Shown here one piece after another: positions 24,663 through 30,903 of a DNA stretch of 37,555 nt; position 1 is the stretch's first letter, and every line of letters begins with the position of its first letter. A program made the translations under genes and the position numbers. The notes under the pieces were generated by a model. The model was not told where the DNA came from. It saw nothing but the letters and a program-made list of their open reading frames with translations, and searched no databases. Location of the stretch: IMG/VR virus record IMGVR_UViG_3300008110_000165, positions 1-37,555 of that record; one strand, 5' to 3'. The stretch comes from a virus.

Positions 24663-24942
24663 ACTTTCTCTCTGGAATTAATGCGTTGTCTTCAATGTAC
24701 TTGAGTACGGCGTAAAAATGTTCACGCGGCAAAGTGTCCTGGTATATAATGCTGGCATGTAGTTGTTCTACATCAAATGTTTCATTAAACTCTTCCAATG
24801 CGGAAATGTTATGCGCAACATCTCCCGCATGCATTTTAAACATACTCAAGTCATCTTCATCTTTACTAAACTGTCCCACAGTAGCAATGAGTGGAAGCAT
24901 GAGGCGGTTAATTGCGACAACGTGTGTTTTTATGTTAGACAT
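24649..24942 (-). CDS. unrecognised early protein
   Basis: 97 aa, largely helical (MSNIKTHVVAINRLMLPLIA ... FYAVLKYIEDNALIPERKYACI). It overlaps the previous stop by one base and the next gene by 14, so it is the third gene of a four-gene operon. Confidence 0.7.
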   Translation of the reverse strand: MSNIKTHVVAINRLMLPLIATVGQFSKDEDDLSMFKMHAGDVAHNISALEEFNETFDVEQLHASIIYQDTLPREHFYAVLKYIEDNALIPERKYACI

Positions 24943-25169
24943 TATAATACCTCCAGGTCAATTTCCATATCAGCCGCCACAAGCTCTAACATGTCTGCTA
25001 GCCGTGTCTTGTCTGCCTTGCTCAGTGTCTCCACTGCGTCATCGTAAAAATACTGCATAAGGTCTGCGTCTAGTTCTACATGCCCGTCCATGTAGTCTAA
25101 TCCTGCATCACCTTTGCTGTATATTTTGTCAAATGCATCTGCAATTCGTTTGTTTAGTTCTTTACTCAT
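24942..25169 (-). CDS. small acidic helical early protein
   Basis: 75 aa (MSKELNKRIADAFDKIYSKG ... EIDLEVL), acidic and helical. It starts 16 bases after the 25186 gene with AAGGA before its ATG. Second gene of the operon; function unknown. Confidence 0.7.
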   Translation of the reverse strand: MSKELNKRIADAFDKIYSKGDAGLDYMDGHVELDADLMQYFYDDAVETLSKADKTRLADMLELVAADMEIDLEVL

Positions 25170-25185
25170 TTTATTTCCTTATTAA

Positions 25186-25440
25186 TTAAAGCACACTTGC
25201 CGCAAAGTTGTCAAAGCCTACTTCTGTGTCTTCAAAAGTATAACGCTCTACGCCGTCTGCATCTTCAAATATTACTTTGCCGTCAACACGTTCGTAGCTA
25301 AACCACTCGTCGTTAATCCAAGCTTCGCCACAAGCATACTCTCCGTCCATTAACAGCTCATTGCCGTTCATAGTGTAAGTAGCTTTGCAGTCGTCAATAA
25401 TAAGCGTCAAACCTTCAACGCTAGTTGCTAGTACTTCCAT
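25186..25440 (-). CDS. unrecognised early protein
   Basis: 84 aa from ATG 25440 (MEVLATSVEGLTLIIDDCKA ...), beta-rich and acidic with several Trp and Tyr (EAWINDEWFSYERVDGKV). AAAAGGAGC precedes it. First gene of the operon running to 24432. Confidence 0.7.
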   Translation of the reverse strand: MEVLATSVEGLTLIIDDCKATYTMNGNELLMDGEYACGEAWINDEWFSYERVDGKVIFEDADGVERYTFEDTEVGFDNFAASVL

Positions 25441-25470
25441 TTTTTTGCTCCTTTTGTTTAGTGTCCTTGT

Positions 25471-25499
25471 AGTGTACAACAGGTTTTTCCTTTTGTCAA
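25471..25499 (-). promoter_or_regulatory. early promoter of the four-gene operon 25440-24432
   Basis: TTGACA-N17-TACACT; the spacer core is GGAAAAACC. Confidence 0.8.
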
Positions 25500-25513
25500 C
25501 CTGCTGTACTAAT

Positions 25514-25534
25514 AACCCTACTGTGTGTAGGGTT
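25514..25534 (-). other. stem-loop between a stop codon and the next promoter
   Basis: AACCCTAC and GTAGGGTT form an 8-bp stem with loop TGTGT. The T-run is on the plus side; on the minus strand only a weak T-rich tail follows. Confidence 0.55.
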
Positions 25535-25539
25535 TTTGT

Positions 25540-25755
25540 TTATGCTACAATTACAAAATTTTCTGCGCTTAGGTCTGCTACTGCTTTAGCAATTAGCTTG
25601 GGGAGGTCTTCCTGCAGACAGTCCCCTGAAACATATACTGCATTTTTACTGTTAGGGCGTTGCATTGAGTTGAACGCAACATAGAAACGACTGCATTTTA
25701 CTGCGTGTTTGTTAGGGGATTTTACTACACGGACTTGCGCTGTGCTTGCTTGCAT
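25540..25755 (-). CDS. unrecognised early protein
   Basis: 71 aa (MQASTAQVRVVKSPNKHAVK ...), basic N-terminal half and a helical C-terminus (LPKLIAKAVADLSAENFVIVA). Single-gene unit with its own promoter and AAAAGGAGC leader. Confidence 0.7.
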   Translation of the reverse strand: MQASTAQVRVVKSPNKHAVKCSRFYVAFNSMQRPNSKNAVYVSGDCLQEDLPKLIAKAVADLSAENFVIVA

Positions 25756-25785
25756 TGTTTAGCTCCTTTTGTTTAGTGTGTAAGT

Positions 25786-25814
25786 ATAATAACATCGGTT
25801 TTGCCGTTTGTCAA
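25786..25814 (-). promoter_or_regulatory. early promoter of the 25540 gene
   Basis: TTGACA-N17-TATTAT with core GGCAAAACC; the sequence just upstream of it is CCGG. Confidence 0.85.
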
Positions 25815-25862
25815 CCGGTGCTGGCAATACCCACACAAAAAGGTCGGCTATTCAATCAAAGT

Positions 25863-25894
25863 GACAGGGAAGACCACTAACAATCTTCCCTGTC
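25863..25894 (-). other. stem-loop downstream of the HTH gene
   Basis: GACAGGGAAGA and TCTTCCCTGTC form a perfect 11-bp stem with a 10-base loop. No strong T-run follows on the minus strand. It lies in the gene-free 25815-25940 stretch between the HTH gene and the next promoter. Confidence 0.6.
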
Positions 25895-25940
25895 GGGTGC
25901 CTACGGGAGCGAATCGCAGGGCTTTTCCTCTAGGTGAGGA

Positions 25941-26234
25941 TTAAAGGGTAATGCCCAAGGCCTGTGCCTTGTAACCTAGTGCGGTCAATTTGCGTGACGC
26001 TTCACCATGGCGGTATTCAGTAACTTCAACATTATTACCTGCAACACGGCTATTGCTGTATACAGCATAACCACGCTGACGAATAACACTGATAGTGGCA
26101 GTAGGATTCTTAATGCCAAAACGCTTGGCGATCTGTGCCTCTGTCAATACTTCTTTGTCCAATACCAATGCCTTGAACAATTTGCCTTGTTTTGTTTCTA
26201 AATCGAAACGCTTTAGTTTACTAGTTGATTTCAT
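25941..26234 (-). CDS. helix-turn-helix DNA-binding protein, candidate regulator
   Basis: 97 aa, basic. Residues about 32-55 (TEAQIAKRFGIKNPTATISVIRQRG) form a helix-turn-helix, followed by YAVYSNSRVAGNNVEVTEYRHG that looks like the wing of a winged helix. In phages such proteins act as repressors or activators. Its promoter is different from those of the surrounding early genes: it lacks the GGTNNNACC core and has a long leader of about 48 bases. This makes it a candidate regulator of the other promoters; that link is inference. Confidence 0.75.
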   Translation of the reverse strand: MKSTSKLKRFDLETKQGKLFKALVLDKEVLTEAQIAKRFGIKNPTATISVIRQRGYAVYSNSRVAGNNVEVTEYRHGEASRKLTALGYKAQALGITL

Positions 26235-26282
26235 TTTTGTTTCCTCTATATAAAGTGGCTGTCTTTCTTACAGCATGTCACT

Positions 26283-26311
26283 ATTATATACTGGACTTAA
26301 TTACAATGCAA
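26283..26311 (-). promoter_or_regulatory. atypical promoter of the HTH gene
   Basis: TTGCAT-N17-TATAAT without the GGTNNNACC core or the shared leader. Its leader contains a short inverted repeat, GCTGTAAGAAAGACAGC. Confidence 0.7.
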
Positions 26312-26328
26312 GAGTCAATTTAACCAAA

Positions 26329-26448
26329 TTAGGCGCCATTGTAGGGACTATACTCTTCAAGGTCATCCTCTTGAGTTTGTTCCTTTTGTGCATTTTGGCG
26401 AATCATTTGATCCATGACTTTTTGCAGTTCGGTAAAATCGTATGCCAT
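26329..26448 (-). CDS. very small acidic early protein
   Basis: 39 aa (MAYDFTELQKVMDQMIRQNA ... EDDLEEYSPYNGA), helical then acidic. AAGGAATAATAG before its ATG overlaps the stop region of the upstream gene. Last gene of the five-gene operon from 27109; supported by tight coupling only. Confidence 0.6.
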   Translation of the reverse strand: MAYDFTELQKVMDQMIRQNAQKEQTQEDDLEEYSPYNGA

Positions 26449-26453
26449 ATCTA

Positions 26454-26681
26454 TTATTCCTTAAAAGAGTTAATCAAATCCACAGTGGAATCTTCCACAC
26501 TATCTACTTCATCAATACATGCCAGTATCATTAGTTCGCACACCACTTGGGCCTGCATCCTATCCTTAACTGGCAATGAACGGATAAACATCGTCACCTG
26601 TTCAGTGCTGTCCAAACTCCACATAATGTCTGCGAACAGACGTTGCTTCTTTGACAGACCTTGTATTACAATATCGGACAT
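26454..26681 (-). CDS. small helical early protein, paralogue of the 22958 gene
   Basis: 75 aa. STEQVTMFIRSLPVKDRMQAQ aligns with TLEEVQKFISTLPSKEQANAQ of the 22958 protein, and both continue with a helical LxACxxxV segment and an acidic end. Starts one base after the upstream stop. Function unknown. Confidence 0.7.
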   Translation of the reverse strand: MSDIVIQGLSKKQRLFADIMWSLDSTEQVTMFIRSLPVKDRMQAQVVCELMILACIDEVDSVEDSTVDLINSFKE

Positions 26682-26682
26682 A

Positions 26683-26859
26683 TTAACTTTCCCAATCAGT
26701 TGGAGTTAGATCTACCACATCTTCAATCTCAGTCCACAAGGCATATACCTTGGCACTTAGCTGTTTCTTCACAGCTGGGTTTAGATATAGCTGTTGGATT
26801 AGTGCATCCACATCGTCCAACAGGTTATCAATTTGGGCCAGTGTATCTTCAGTCTTCAT
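26683..26859 (-). CDS. small helical early protein
   Basis: 58 aa from ATG 26859 (MKTEDTLAQIDNLLDDVDAL ...), strongly helical, acidic, coiled-coil-like. It starts one base after the stop of the 26861 gene. Confidence 0.7.
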   Translation of the reverse strand: MKTEDTLAQIDNLLDDVDALIQQLYLNPAVKKQLSAKVYALWTEIEDVVDLTPTDWES

Positions 26860-26860
26860 A

Positions 26861-27109
26861 TTACCCCCAGTTCTTCTTATCGCCAAACTGTTCGTTATAT
26901 GCATAACCAGCCATATAATCTTCTACCTGCTCTGCTGTCATTACGGGCGGGGTAAGCATGGGAGCATTACCTGTGCCATTTGGATAGTAATGGGGCACCT
27001 GTCCTCGACCGTAGTAGCTGTCTGCACTGCCCCTATCAAATGGGCTACCATGCTTGTGGGTGTAGACCTTGCCATTAAACTCTGTCTTGTATTCTTCGTC
27101 TAACATCAT
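26861..27109 (-). CDS. unrecognised Tyr/Gly-rich early protein
   Basis: 82 aa (MMLDEEYKTEFNGKVYTHKH ...), rich in Tyr, Gly and Pro in the middle (YYGRGQVPHYYPNGTGNAP), possibly disordered. First gene of a five-gene operon; CGGAGC precedes its start. Confidence 0.7.
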   Translation of the reverse strand: MMLDEEYKTEFNGKVYTHKHGSPFDRGSADSYYGRGQVPHYYPNGTGNAPMLTPPVMTAEQVEDYMAGYAYNEQFGDKKNWG

Positions 27110-27138
27110 CTTCAGCTCCGTTTCCTTAGTGTGCCTAC

Positions 27139-27167
27139 AGTATACTACCGGTTTTGCCTTTTGTCAA
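27139..27167 (-). promoter_or_regulatory. early promoter of the five-gene operon 27109-26329
   Basis: TTGACA-N17-TATACT with core GGCAAAACC. Confidence 0.85.
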
Positions 27168-27171
27168 CCGT

Positions 27172-27357
27172 TTAATCGTAATATTCTGCCTGCCGCATGC
27201 CCAAGGTGCCTGCCCACATGACCAATAGACCTACCCCACTGACCACAACCCCAGTTGCCAATGCTAGGTTGTCCATGCTCAACTCTATGCTACCTACACC
27301 ACCTAGTGTCATCAAAAGACCTACGGTGAATACGAACATTGCTTGATTTGCTGTCAT
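27172..27357 (-). CDS. small two-helix membrane protein
   Basis: 61 aa with hydrophobic segments MFVFTVGLLMTLGGVGSI and LATGVVVSGVGLLVMWAG. It starts in a 4-base ATGA overlap with the 27354 gene. Likely host inner membrane; role unknown. Confidence 0.7.
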   Translation of the reverse strand: MTANQAMFVFTVGLLMTLGGVGSIELSMDNLALATGVVVSGVGLLVMWAGTLGMRQAEYYD

Positions 27358-27671
27358 ACTGCCTCCAATTCTTTTGCAGGGTAAGTGATAGAGCCTTCAT
27401 ACTCCAACTGGCTACGCTCAAACTCTGTGAGGTAGTCATCTGCCACCACTTCAAAGTTGATAATGTATTCTTTGAAGTATTCGTTGTCAGACTCAATTTT
27501 ATCACGCAGGGCCATGACCACTTCAGCCACACGGTGGAACTCCTTAAAGTTCTTGACCACATAGTCGTTGCCGCCTTTGAACTTCCAGTAGCTAGGGCAA
27601 GCACCCTTGCCGTCCCAATCGTGGGCGCCATAGTTTTCCTGGATTTGAGTTGTGATTAGCAGTTTAGACAT
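27354..27671 (-). CDS. conserved small phage protein
   Basis: 105 aa. MSKLLITTQIQENYGAHDWDG followed by YWKFKGGNDYVV is a string I recall from other phage proteins of unknown function. It has a His/Asp/Trp-rich N-terminal patch and an acidic C-terminus. First gene of a two-gene unit. Confidence 0.75.
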   Translation of the reverse strand: MSKLLITTQIQENYGAHDWDGKGACPSYWKFKGGNDYVVKNFKEFHRVAEVVMALRDKIESDNEYFKEYIINFEVVADDYLTEFERSQLEYEGSITYPAKELEAV

Positions 27672-27700
27672 TGTTCGCTCCTTTGTTTAACTTAGCCACT

Positions 27701-27729
27701 AGTATAGCACCGGTTGTACCACCTGTCAA
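27701..27729 (-). promoter_or_regulatory. early promoter of the 27354-27172 pair
   Basis: TTGACA-N17-TATACT with GGTACAACC core. The leader is of the second type (GGCTAAGTTAAACAAAGGAG). Confidence 0.85.
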
Positions 27730-27734
27730 CCACT

Positions 27735-27950
27735 TTAATCAAAAGCCACACCCTTGTCCTGGGCTTTACCCTCCCAGTGCGTCTTGGTCACGCACAAGGC
27801 TCTGATCTTGCCCCCAAGTGGGGTCACCTGATCCTGTACCACCTTCAAGCTCTGTTGACAAGTGGCCTTGTCCTTCTGTACAATACCCTGCTTGCTCATG
27901 AAGTCACCAGCAGGACTGAGGAACGCCAGGATCAGGATGTATTCAGTCAT
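27735..27950 (-). CDS. unrecognised early protein, possibly exported
   Basis: 71 aa from ATG 27950. The N-terminus MTEYILILAFLSPAGDF is hydrophobic and could be a membrane anchor or signal; a basic helical region with two Cys follows. It overlaps the upstream gene by 8 bases with GAGG as ribosome site. Confidence 0.65.
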   Translation of the reverse strand: MTEYILILAFLSPAGDFMSKQGIVQKDKATCQQSLKVVQDQVTPLGGKIRALCVTKTHWEGKAQDKGVAFD

Positions 27951-28155
27951 CGTATGCAACCTCGCCCATCTCTGTGACTTCTTCTTCCACAACGTGGAGA
28001 TCGATGATGCGAGCCGTTTGGTCTTCGTTGCTTACACCTTGGAACGCCGTACGGAACGATTGGTGCTCGGCTAGGAAGTCAAACACATCCATGCGGTCCC
28101 AACCTTCAGGCACTTCCAACCATTGATTGATGATTGTGGTAACTTGAACTTTCAT
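27943..28155 (-). CDS. unrecognised acidic early protein
   Basis: 70 aa (MKVQVTTIINQWLEVPEGWD ...), beginning with a beta strand followed by WLEVPEGWDRMDVFDFLAEHQSF, and ending acidic. AAGGAGC precedes its ATG, in the space after the 28165 gene. Second gene of a three-gene operon. Confidence 0.7.
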   Translation of the reverse strand: MKVQVTTIINQWLEVPEGWDRMDVFDFLAEHQSFRTAFQGVSNEDQTARIIDLHVVEEEVTEMGEVAYDD

Positions 28156-28164
28156 ATCAGCTCC

Positions 28165-28422
28165 TTAGGCGTATTCGTAAAACTTGACGGAAGGGTCCAA
28201 CTGTTGCAACTCCTTAGCCACCTGTGTCAGTTCACGGTAGCGAGCCTGTACTTGGCTACGTGGCAGCTCACCATCGCAAGTCAAGTTCTCTGGACTCAAT
28301 GCGCTGTCCACAATCTCGGCAATACGCTGACGGTCTTCAGCAATGGTAAGGTCCAAAGCCTTGATGCCGAACACGCTGTTGAATTGGTTACGCTGTTTAA
28401 CGAACTGTGCTAGTGCTTTCAT
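28165..28422 (-). CDS. unrecognised helical early protein
   Basis: 85 aa (MKALAQFVKQRNQFNSVFGI ...), mostly helical (YRELTQVAKELQQLDPSVKF). First gene of the operon with 27943 and 27735. AAAAGGAGC lies before the start. Confidence 0.7.
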   Translation of the reverse strand: MKALAQFVKQRNQFNSVFGIKALDLTIAEDRQRIAEIVDSALSPENLTCDGELPRSQVQARYRELTQVAKELQQLDPSVKFYEYA

Positions 28423-28452
28423 CTATCGCTCCTTTTGTTTAACTTAACCTAT

Positions 28453-28481
28453 AGTATAGCAGAGTCGGTATTACCTGTCAA
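28453..28481 (-). promoter_or_regulatory. early promoter of the 28165-27735 operon
   Basis: TTGACA-N17-TATACT with GGTAATACC; leader of the GTTAAACAAAAGGAGC type. Confidence 0.85.
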
Positions 28482-28495
28482 GCTCTATCTGCCAT

Positions 28496-28527
28496 TAAAA
28501 AGGACCGTTGTTTTTACACAACGGCCC
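28496..28527 (-). terminator. intrinsic terminator of the 28572 gene
   Basis: On the minus strand GGGCCGTTGT pairs with ACAACGGTCC (one mismatch), then TTTTT. The inner part is a 16-bp GTTG-N8-CAAC palindrome (28507-28522). Confidence 0.8.
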
Positions 28528-28550
28528 GGCACTCAGCGTCTTACGCATAC

Positions 28551-28562
28551 GCTACAGCGGGA
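28551..28562 (+). repeat. isolated copy of GCTACAGCGGGA
   Basis: The same 12-mer found four times at 35579-35849, here between the 28572 stop and its terminator. Confidence 0.6.
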
Positions 28563-28571
28563 AAGTACGGT

Positions 28572-28940
28572 TTAGAAGGGAGCGTCTTCCATGTCAGCCA
28601 AGGATGCAGTTGCTTTAGCTTTGGCTTCTTTCATAACTGTATCTGCTACAGTTGTCTTCTTGGCCTTGGCAGGCTTGGCTGCTTGCAACTCTACCTTGCG
28701 CTTAGTTGCTTCACGTTGAATAGCTTCTGCCTTCTCAACGTTACCATCCGAGAAGTCAATGCTCATGAGGTAGCTGACAACTTCAGCTTTGGTCATGGCA
28801 CGTGGAAGTTCGATAAGGTCGATGTCTTCGTGATTGCCCTTGACAAGTACTTTGACACGTGTCATGTCATTAGCAAAACGAACTTTGGTACCGCCGTTAA
28901 CTTTAGAAGTACCGGCTACAGTGAACAGTTTATCAGTCAT
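28572..28940 (-). CDS. Lys/Ala-rich early protein
   Basis: 122 aa. The N-terminal half is beta-like (KVRFANDMTRVKVLVKGNHEDIDLIELP). The C-terminal half is a helical Lys/Ala-rich stretch (AAKPAKAKKTTVADTVMKEA), as in histone-like or nucleic-acid-binding tails, ending in acidic DMEDAPF. It has a strong isolated promoter, a long leader and its own terminator, suggesting high independent expression. DNA or RNA binding is inference. Confidence 0.75.
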   Translation of the reverse strand: MTDKLFTVAGTSKVNGGTKVRFANDMTRVKVLVKGNHEDIDLIELPRAMTKAEVVSYLMSIDFSDGNVEKAEAIQREATKRKVELQAAKPAKAKKTTVADTVMKEAKAKATASLADMEDAPF

Positions 28941-28992
28941 TTAAAATCTCCGTGTGTGAATGTGTGCGTTAGAACTATCTCTAACAATTAAT

Positions 28993-29021
28993 ATTATACT
29001 GCCTTTTGGGCAGTGTGTCAA
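28993..29021 (-). promoter_or_regulatory. strong promoter of the 28572 gene with a different dyad
   Basis: TTGACA-N17-TATAAT. The spacer holds CTGCCCAAAAGGCAG, a distinct inverted repeat instead of GGTNNNACC. Confidence 0.85.
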
Positions 29022-29024
29022 CCG

Positions 29025-29150
29025 TTATTTGGTTGCTTCTTTTGTAACACTTTGTACCTTGGTCACGGCACTGTCACCAATTTTGGCGATACCACCAAAA
29101 CCTACAGTTGCAATCACGATACCAAATATTACTGCAATGATATATCCCAT
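29025..29150 (-). CDS. very small membrane protein
   Basis: 41 aa from ATG 29150 with AAGGAGATAGAG before it. One transmembrane segment (YIIAVIFGIVIATVGFGGIA) followed by a Lys/Thr-rich tail. It lies directly after the tRNA in the same unit, so it must be read from the 29729 promoter through the tRNA. Confidence 0.65.
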   Translation of the reverse strand: MGYIIAVIFGIVIATVGFGGIAKIGDSAVTKVQSVTKEATK

Positions 29151-29173
29151 CTCTATCTCCTTCTGTGTGTAAG

Positions 29174-29251
29174 TGGTGGGCCCTCCGTGAGTCGAACACG
29201 GCACCAATGGATTATGAGTCCACTGCTCTAACCAACATGAGCTAAGGGCCC
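29174..29251 (-). tRNA. tRNA-Ile2 (anticodon CAT, lysidine type)
   Basis: 78 nt with a 7-bp acceptor stem (GGGCCCT/AGGGCCC) and encoded CCA. The anticodon loop CTCATAA gives CAU. The TTAGCTCA D-arm start and GACTCATAATC anticodon arm match the E. coli and T4 tRNA-Ile2 type rather than tRNA-Met. In such tRNAs C34 is modified to lysidine so that it reads AUA. It lies within an operon between the 29260 gene and the 41-aa gene. Confidence 0.92.
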
Positions 29252-29259
29252 GTTAAAAT

Positions 29260-29697
29260 TTACGCCGCTTCCTTCTCTGTACAAAAATCAAAGAACTCCA
29301 TAACGGTGCCATCAAAGATAGCTTCGTTCTTGTCCGACATAGTGAGCCCAAACATATTGCACCCACGGTCAGTAATACGCACTCGCAAACCTTGTGCGTC
29401 TTGGTACACATGGTACTCGTAGTCTTGTCCGCAGTCCGTAGCTGTTGCTGGGTACAAGTAAAACTGTCCAGGGCCATCGCCTTTGAAGTTGCTGACCAAT
29501 TGTGCAGCCAAACAGCCCATGCCGTTAGCAACCTTACGGGTCTCTCCTACCTGGAGGCCATTGGTGATAGCATCAAAGCCCGCAAGGAACTCTGCTAGCT
29601 CTAGACCGTGACCTGATGGATAGCCATCGTACTGACGGTACATGTTGATGATAATGTCTTGCTCGTCATAGACGAAAGTGAGTGAACGTGTTCCCAT
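29260..29697 (-). CDS. conserved phage protein (MGTRSL family)
   Basis: 145 aa. MGTRSLTFVYDEQDIIINMYRQYDGYPSGHG is a highly characteristic start that I recall from many phage and some bacterial proteins of unknown function. The rest is acidic, with LVSNFKGDGPGQFYLYP. First gene of a unit that also contains the tRNA and the 41-aa protein. Confidence 0.82.
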   Translation of the reverse strand: MGTRSLTFVYDEQDIIINMYRQYDGYPSGHGLELAEFLAGFDAITNGLQVGETRKVANGMGCLAAQLVSNFKGDGPGQFYLYPATATDCGQDYEYHVYQDAQGLRVRITDRGCNMFGLTMSDKNEAIFDGTVMEFFDFCTEKEAA

Positions 29698-29728
29698 TTA
29701 TAGCTCCTTGCTGTGTTAGTGTGTGTTA

Positions 29729-29757
29729 ATTATACTGTCGGTTGTTTCGTTTGTCAA
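29729..29757 (-). promoter_or_regulatory. early promoter of the 29260-tRNA-29025 unit
   Basis: TTGACA-N17-TATAAT; the spacer has GAAACAACC, a weak match to the core. Confidence 0.85.
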
Positions 29758-29762
29758 CCAAA

Positions 29763-29987
29763 TTAGACATAAAAATCTGTTGTAAATTTACAACGATCGT
29801 AGATGACTTCCCGGACTGCTGTGTCCATTAGCTCACCATACTGTTCTGGATTTTGTTCAGCAATGAGCCTCATAACTTGATAGGTCTTGGACCAGTTTAG
29901 GCCAGCAGCCTTGGCCAGCTCTACAATCTTACCTGCGACCACATCGCCTTGGTCGGTGTACATGGCAAAGTCTTGGACGTTGATCAT
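29763..29987 (-). CDS. unrecognised early protein
   Basis: 74 aa (MINVQDFAMYTDQGDVVAGK ...), helical in the middle (WSKTYQVMRLIAEQNPEQYGELM). It starts in a 4-base overlap with the 29984 gene. Its last codons contain a copy of the 16-bp palindrome. Confidence 0.7.
   Translation of the reverse strand: MINVQDFAMYTDQGDVVAGKIVELAKAAGLNWSKTYQVMRLIAEQNPEQYGELMDTAVREVIYDRCKFTTDFYV
29779..29794. repeat. 16-bp palindrome GTTG-N8-CAAC
   Basis: GTTGTAAATTTACAAC, a perfect palindrome at the 3' end of the 29763 gene, just upstream of the next promoter. Confidence 0.5.
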
Positions 29988-30259
29988 GCTTGCTCCTTCT
30001 TAAAGAATACTACCTGGATTCGATTGTTTGCACGATCTTCAACAAACACATACTCTGTGCTTTCTGTGAAGTTTGCGTTGTTGTGTGTAAGCACCTTCTT
30101 GGCAATGATCTTAACACTACGCTCGTTAATGCTGTCTGTCACATCATAGCCGGGGCCATAGTTCTTAGCACCGTCTGCTGTGTAGCTGTACTTGCCATTA
30201 CAACCGCACATGCAACCACGCTTGCCGTTGTATACTTTAACAATGTTACTGATGTCCAT
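29984..30259 (-). CDS. conserved small phage protein with a Cys cluster
   Basis: 91 aa. MDISNIVKVYNGKRGCMCGCNGKYSYT includes CMCGC, a likely metal-binding or turn motif, and matches a string I recall in other phages. The C-terminus is beta-like. CAGGAGC precedes the ATG; it is coupled to the 29763 gene. Confidence 0.75.
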   Translation of the reverse strand: MDISNIVKVYNGKRGCMCGCNGKYSYTADGAKNYGPGYDVTDSINERSVKIIAKKVLTHNNANFTESTEYVFVEDRANNRIQVVFFKKEQA

Positions 30260-30291
30260 TTTGCGCTCCTGCTTTGTTAGTGTATGTGTCT

Positions 30292-30320
30292 ATTGTACAA
30301 CCAATTCTGCTCTTTGTCAA
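30292..30320 (-). promoter_or_regulatory. early promoter of the 29984-29763 pair
   Basis: TTGACA-N17-TACAAT; the spacer has a diverged core. Leader of the ACATACACTAACAAAGCAGG type. Confidence 0.85.
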
Positions 30321-30560
30321 TCAATATTCTGCAGAGACCGTACCCGCAGCCTGGTCATAGGTCAGGAATACCTTGCAGGAGTCTGTCTCACGCTCGTCTG
30401 TCTTGTAGGTCACTAGGTAGCAGAACTGTCCGCCATTGGTGATGCCCAAGAACTTAGCACCTGTAAACTTGTCTTCTTTGTAGCCCGCAAGATTGATTGC
30501 ACGGGTGAGTGCAGGGGCTGAGAATTGTGTGATATATGAAAGCATTTGCGCTGTGATCAT
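30321..30560 (-). CDS. unrecognised early protein
   Basis: 79 aa from ATG 30560 (MITAQMLSYITQFSAPALTR ...), helical start and beta-rich end (GQFCYLVTYKTDERETDSCKVFLTY). Single-gene unit with AAAGGAGC before its start. Confidence 0.7.
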   Translation of the reverse strand: MITAQMLSYITQFSAPALTRAINLAGYKEDKFTGAKFLGITNGGQFCYLVTYKTDERETDSCKVFLTYDQAAGTVSAEY

Positions 30561-30588
30561 ATTTGCTCCTTTGTTTAACTTAGCCACT

Positions 30589-30617
30589 AGTATAGCTTCG
30601 GTTAAACCTTTTGTCAA
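30589..30617 (-). promoter_or_regulatory. early promoter of the 30321 gene
   Basis: TTGACA-N17-TATACT with GGTTTAACC; leader of the GTTAAACAAAGGAGC type. Confidence 0.85.
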
Positions 30618-30627
30618 CCAGAATTTT

Positions 30628-30643
30628 GTTGTATTTTTACAAC
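30628..30643. repeat. 16-bp palindrome GTTG-N8-CAAC
   Basis: GTTGTATTTTTACAAC, one base after the 30645 stop and 11 bases upstream of a promoter -35 box. Confidence 0.55.
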
Positions 30644-30644
30644 A

Positions 30645-30896
30645 TCAATCGTCTATCTGACCATTAGCTCGGAACCAGGTCTTGATGACCTTGACGATAG
30701 CATCCGCCTCATCATCACGCACAGGTTTCTCACTCTCAGGGATGTTGACTCTAGGGAACTCACAACGATCTTCAATGAGGTCAATACAAGCACGGGCAGT
30801 GACCACCATCAACTCCCATAGACGGGGGTCACTGCACTCTGCCTCTGTGAAGCCTGAAACTTTCTTTAAATCGTCTTGCCATTTGAATTGTGTCAT
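30645..30896 (-). CDS. unrecognised early protein
   Basis: 83 aa from ATG 30896 (MTQFKWQDDLKKVSGFTEAE ...), helical and acidic. It starts 7 bases after the YubB-like gene and is the last gene of a four-gene operon. Confidence 0.7.
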   Translation of the reverse strand: MTQFKWQDDLKKVSGFTEAECSDPRLWELMVVTARACIDLIEDRCEFPRVNIPESEKPVRDDEADAIVKVIKTWFRANGQIDD

Positions 30897-30903
30897 ATCA
30901 CTC

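Noticed and set aside
29174-29251. tRNA-Met reading of the CAU anticodon
   Set aside because: Acceptor and anticodon arms follow tRNA-Ile2 of E. coli and T4; methionine identity elements are not evident.
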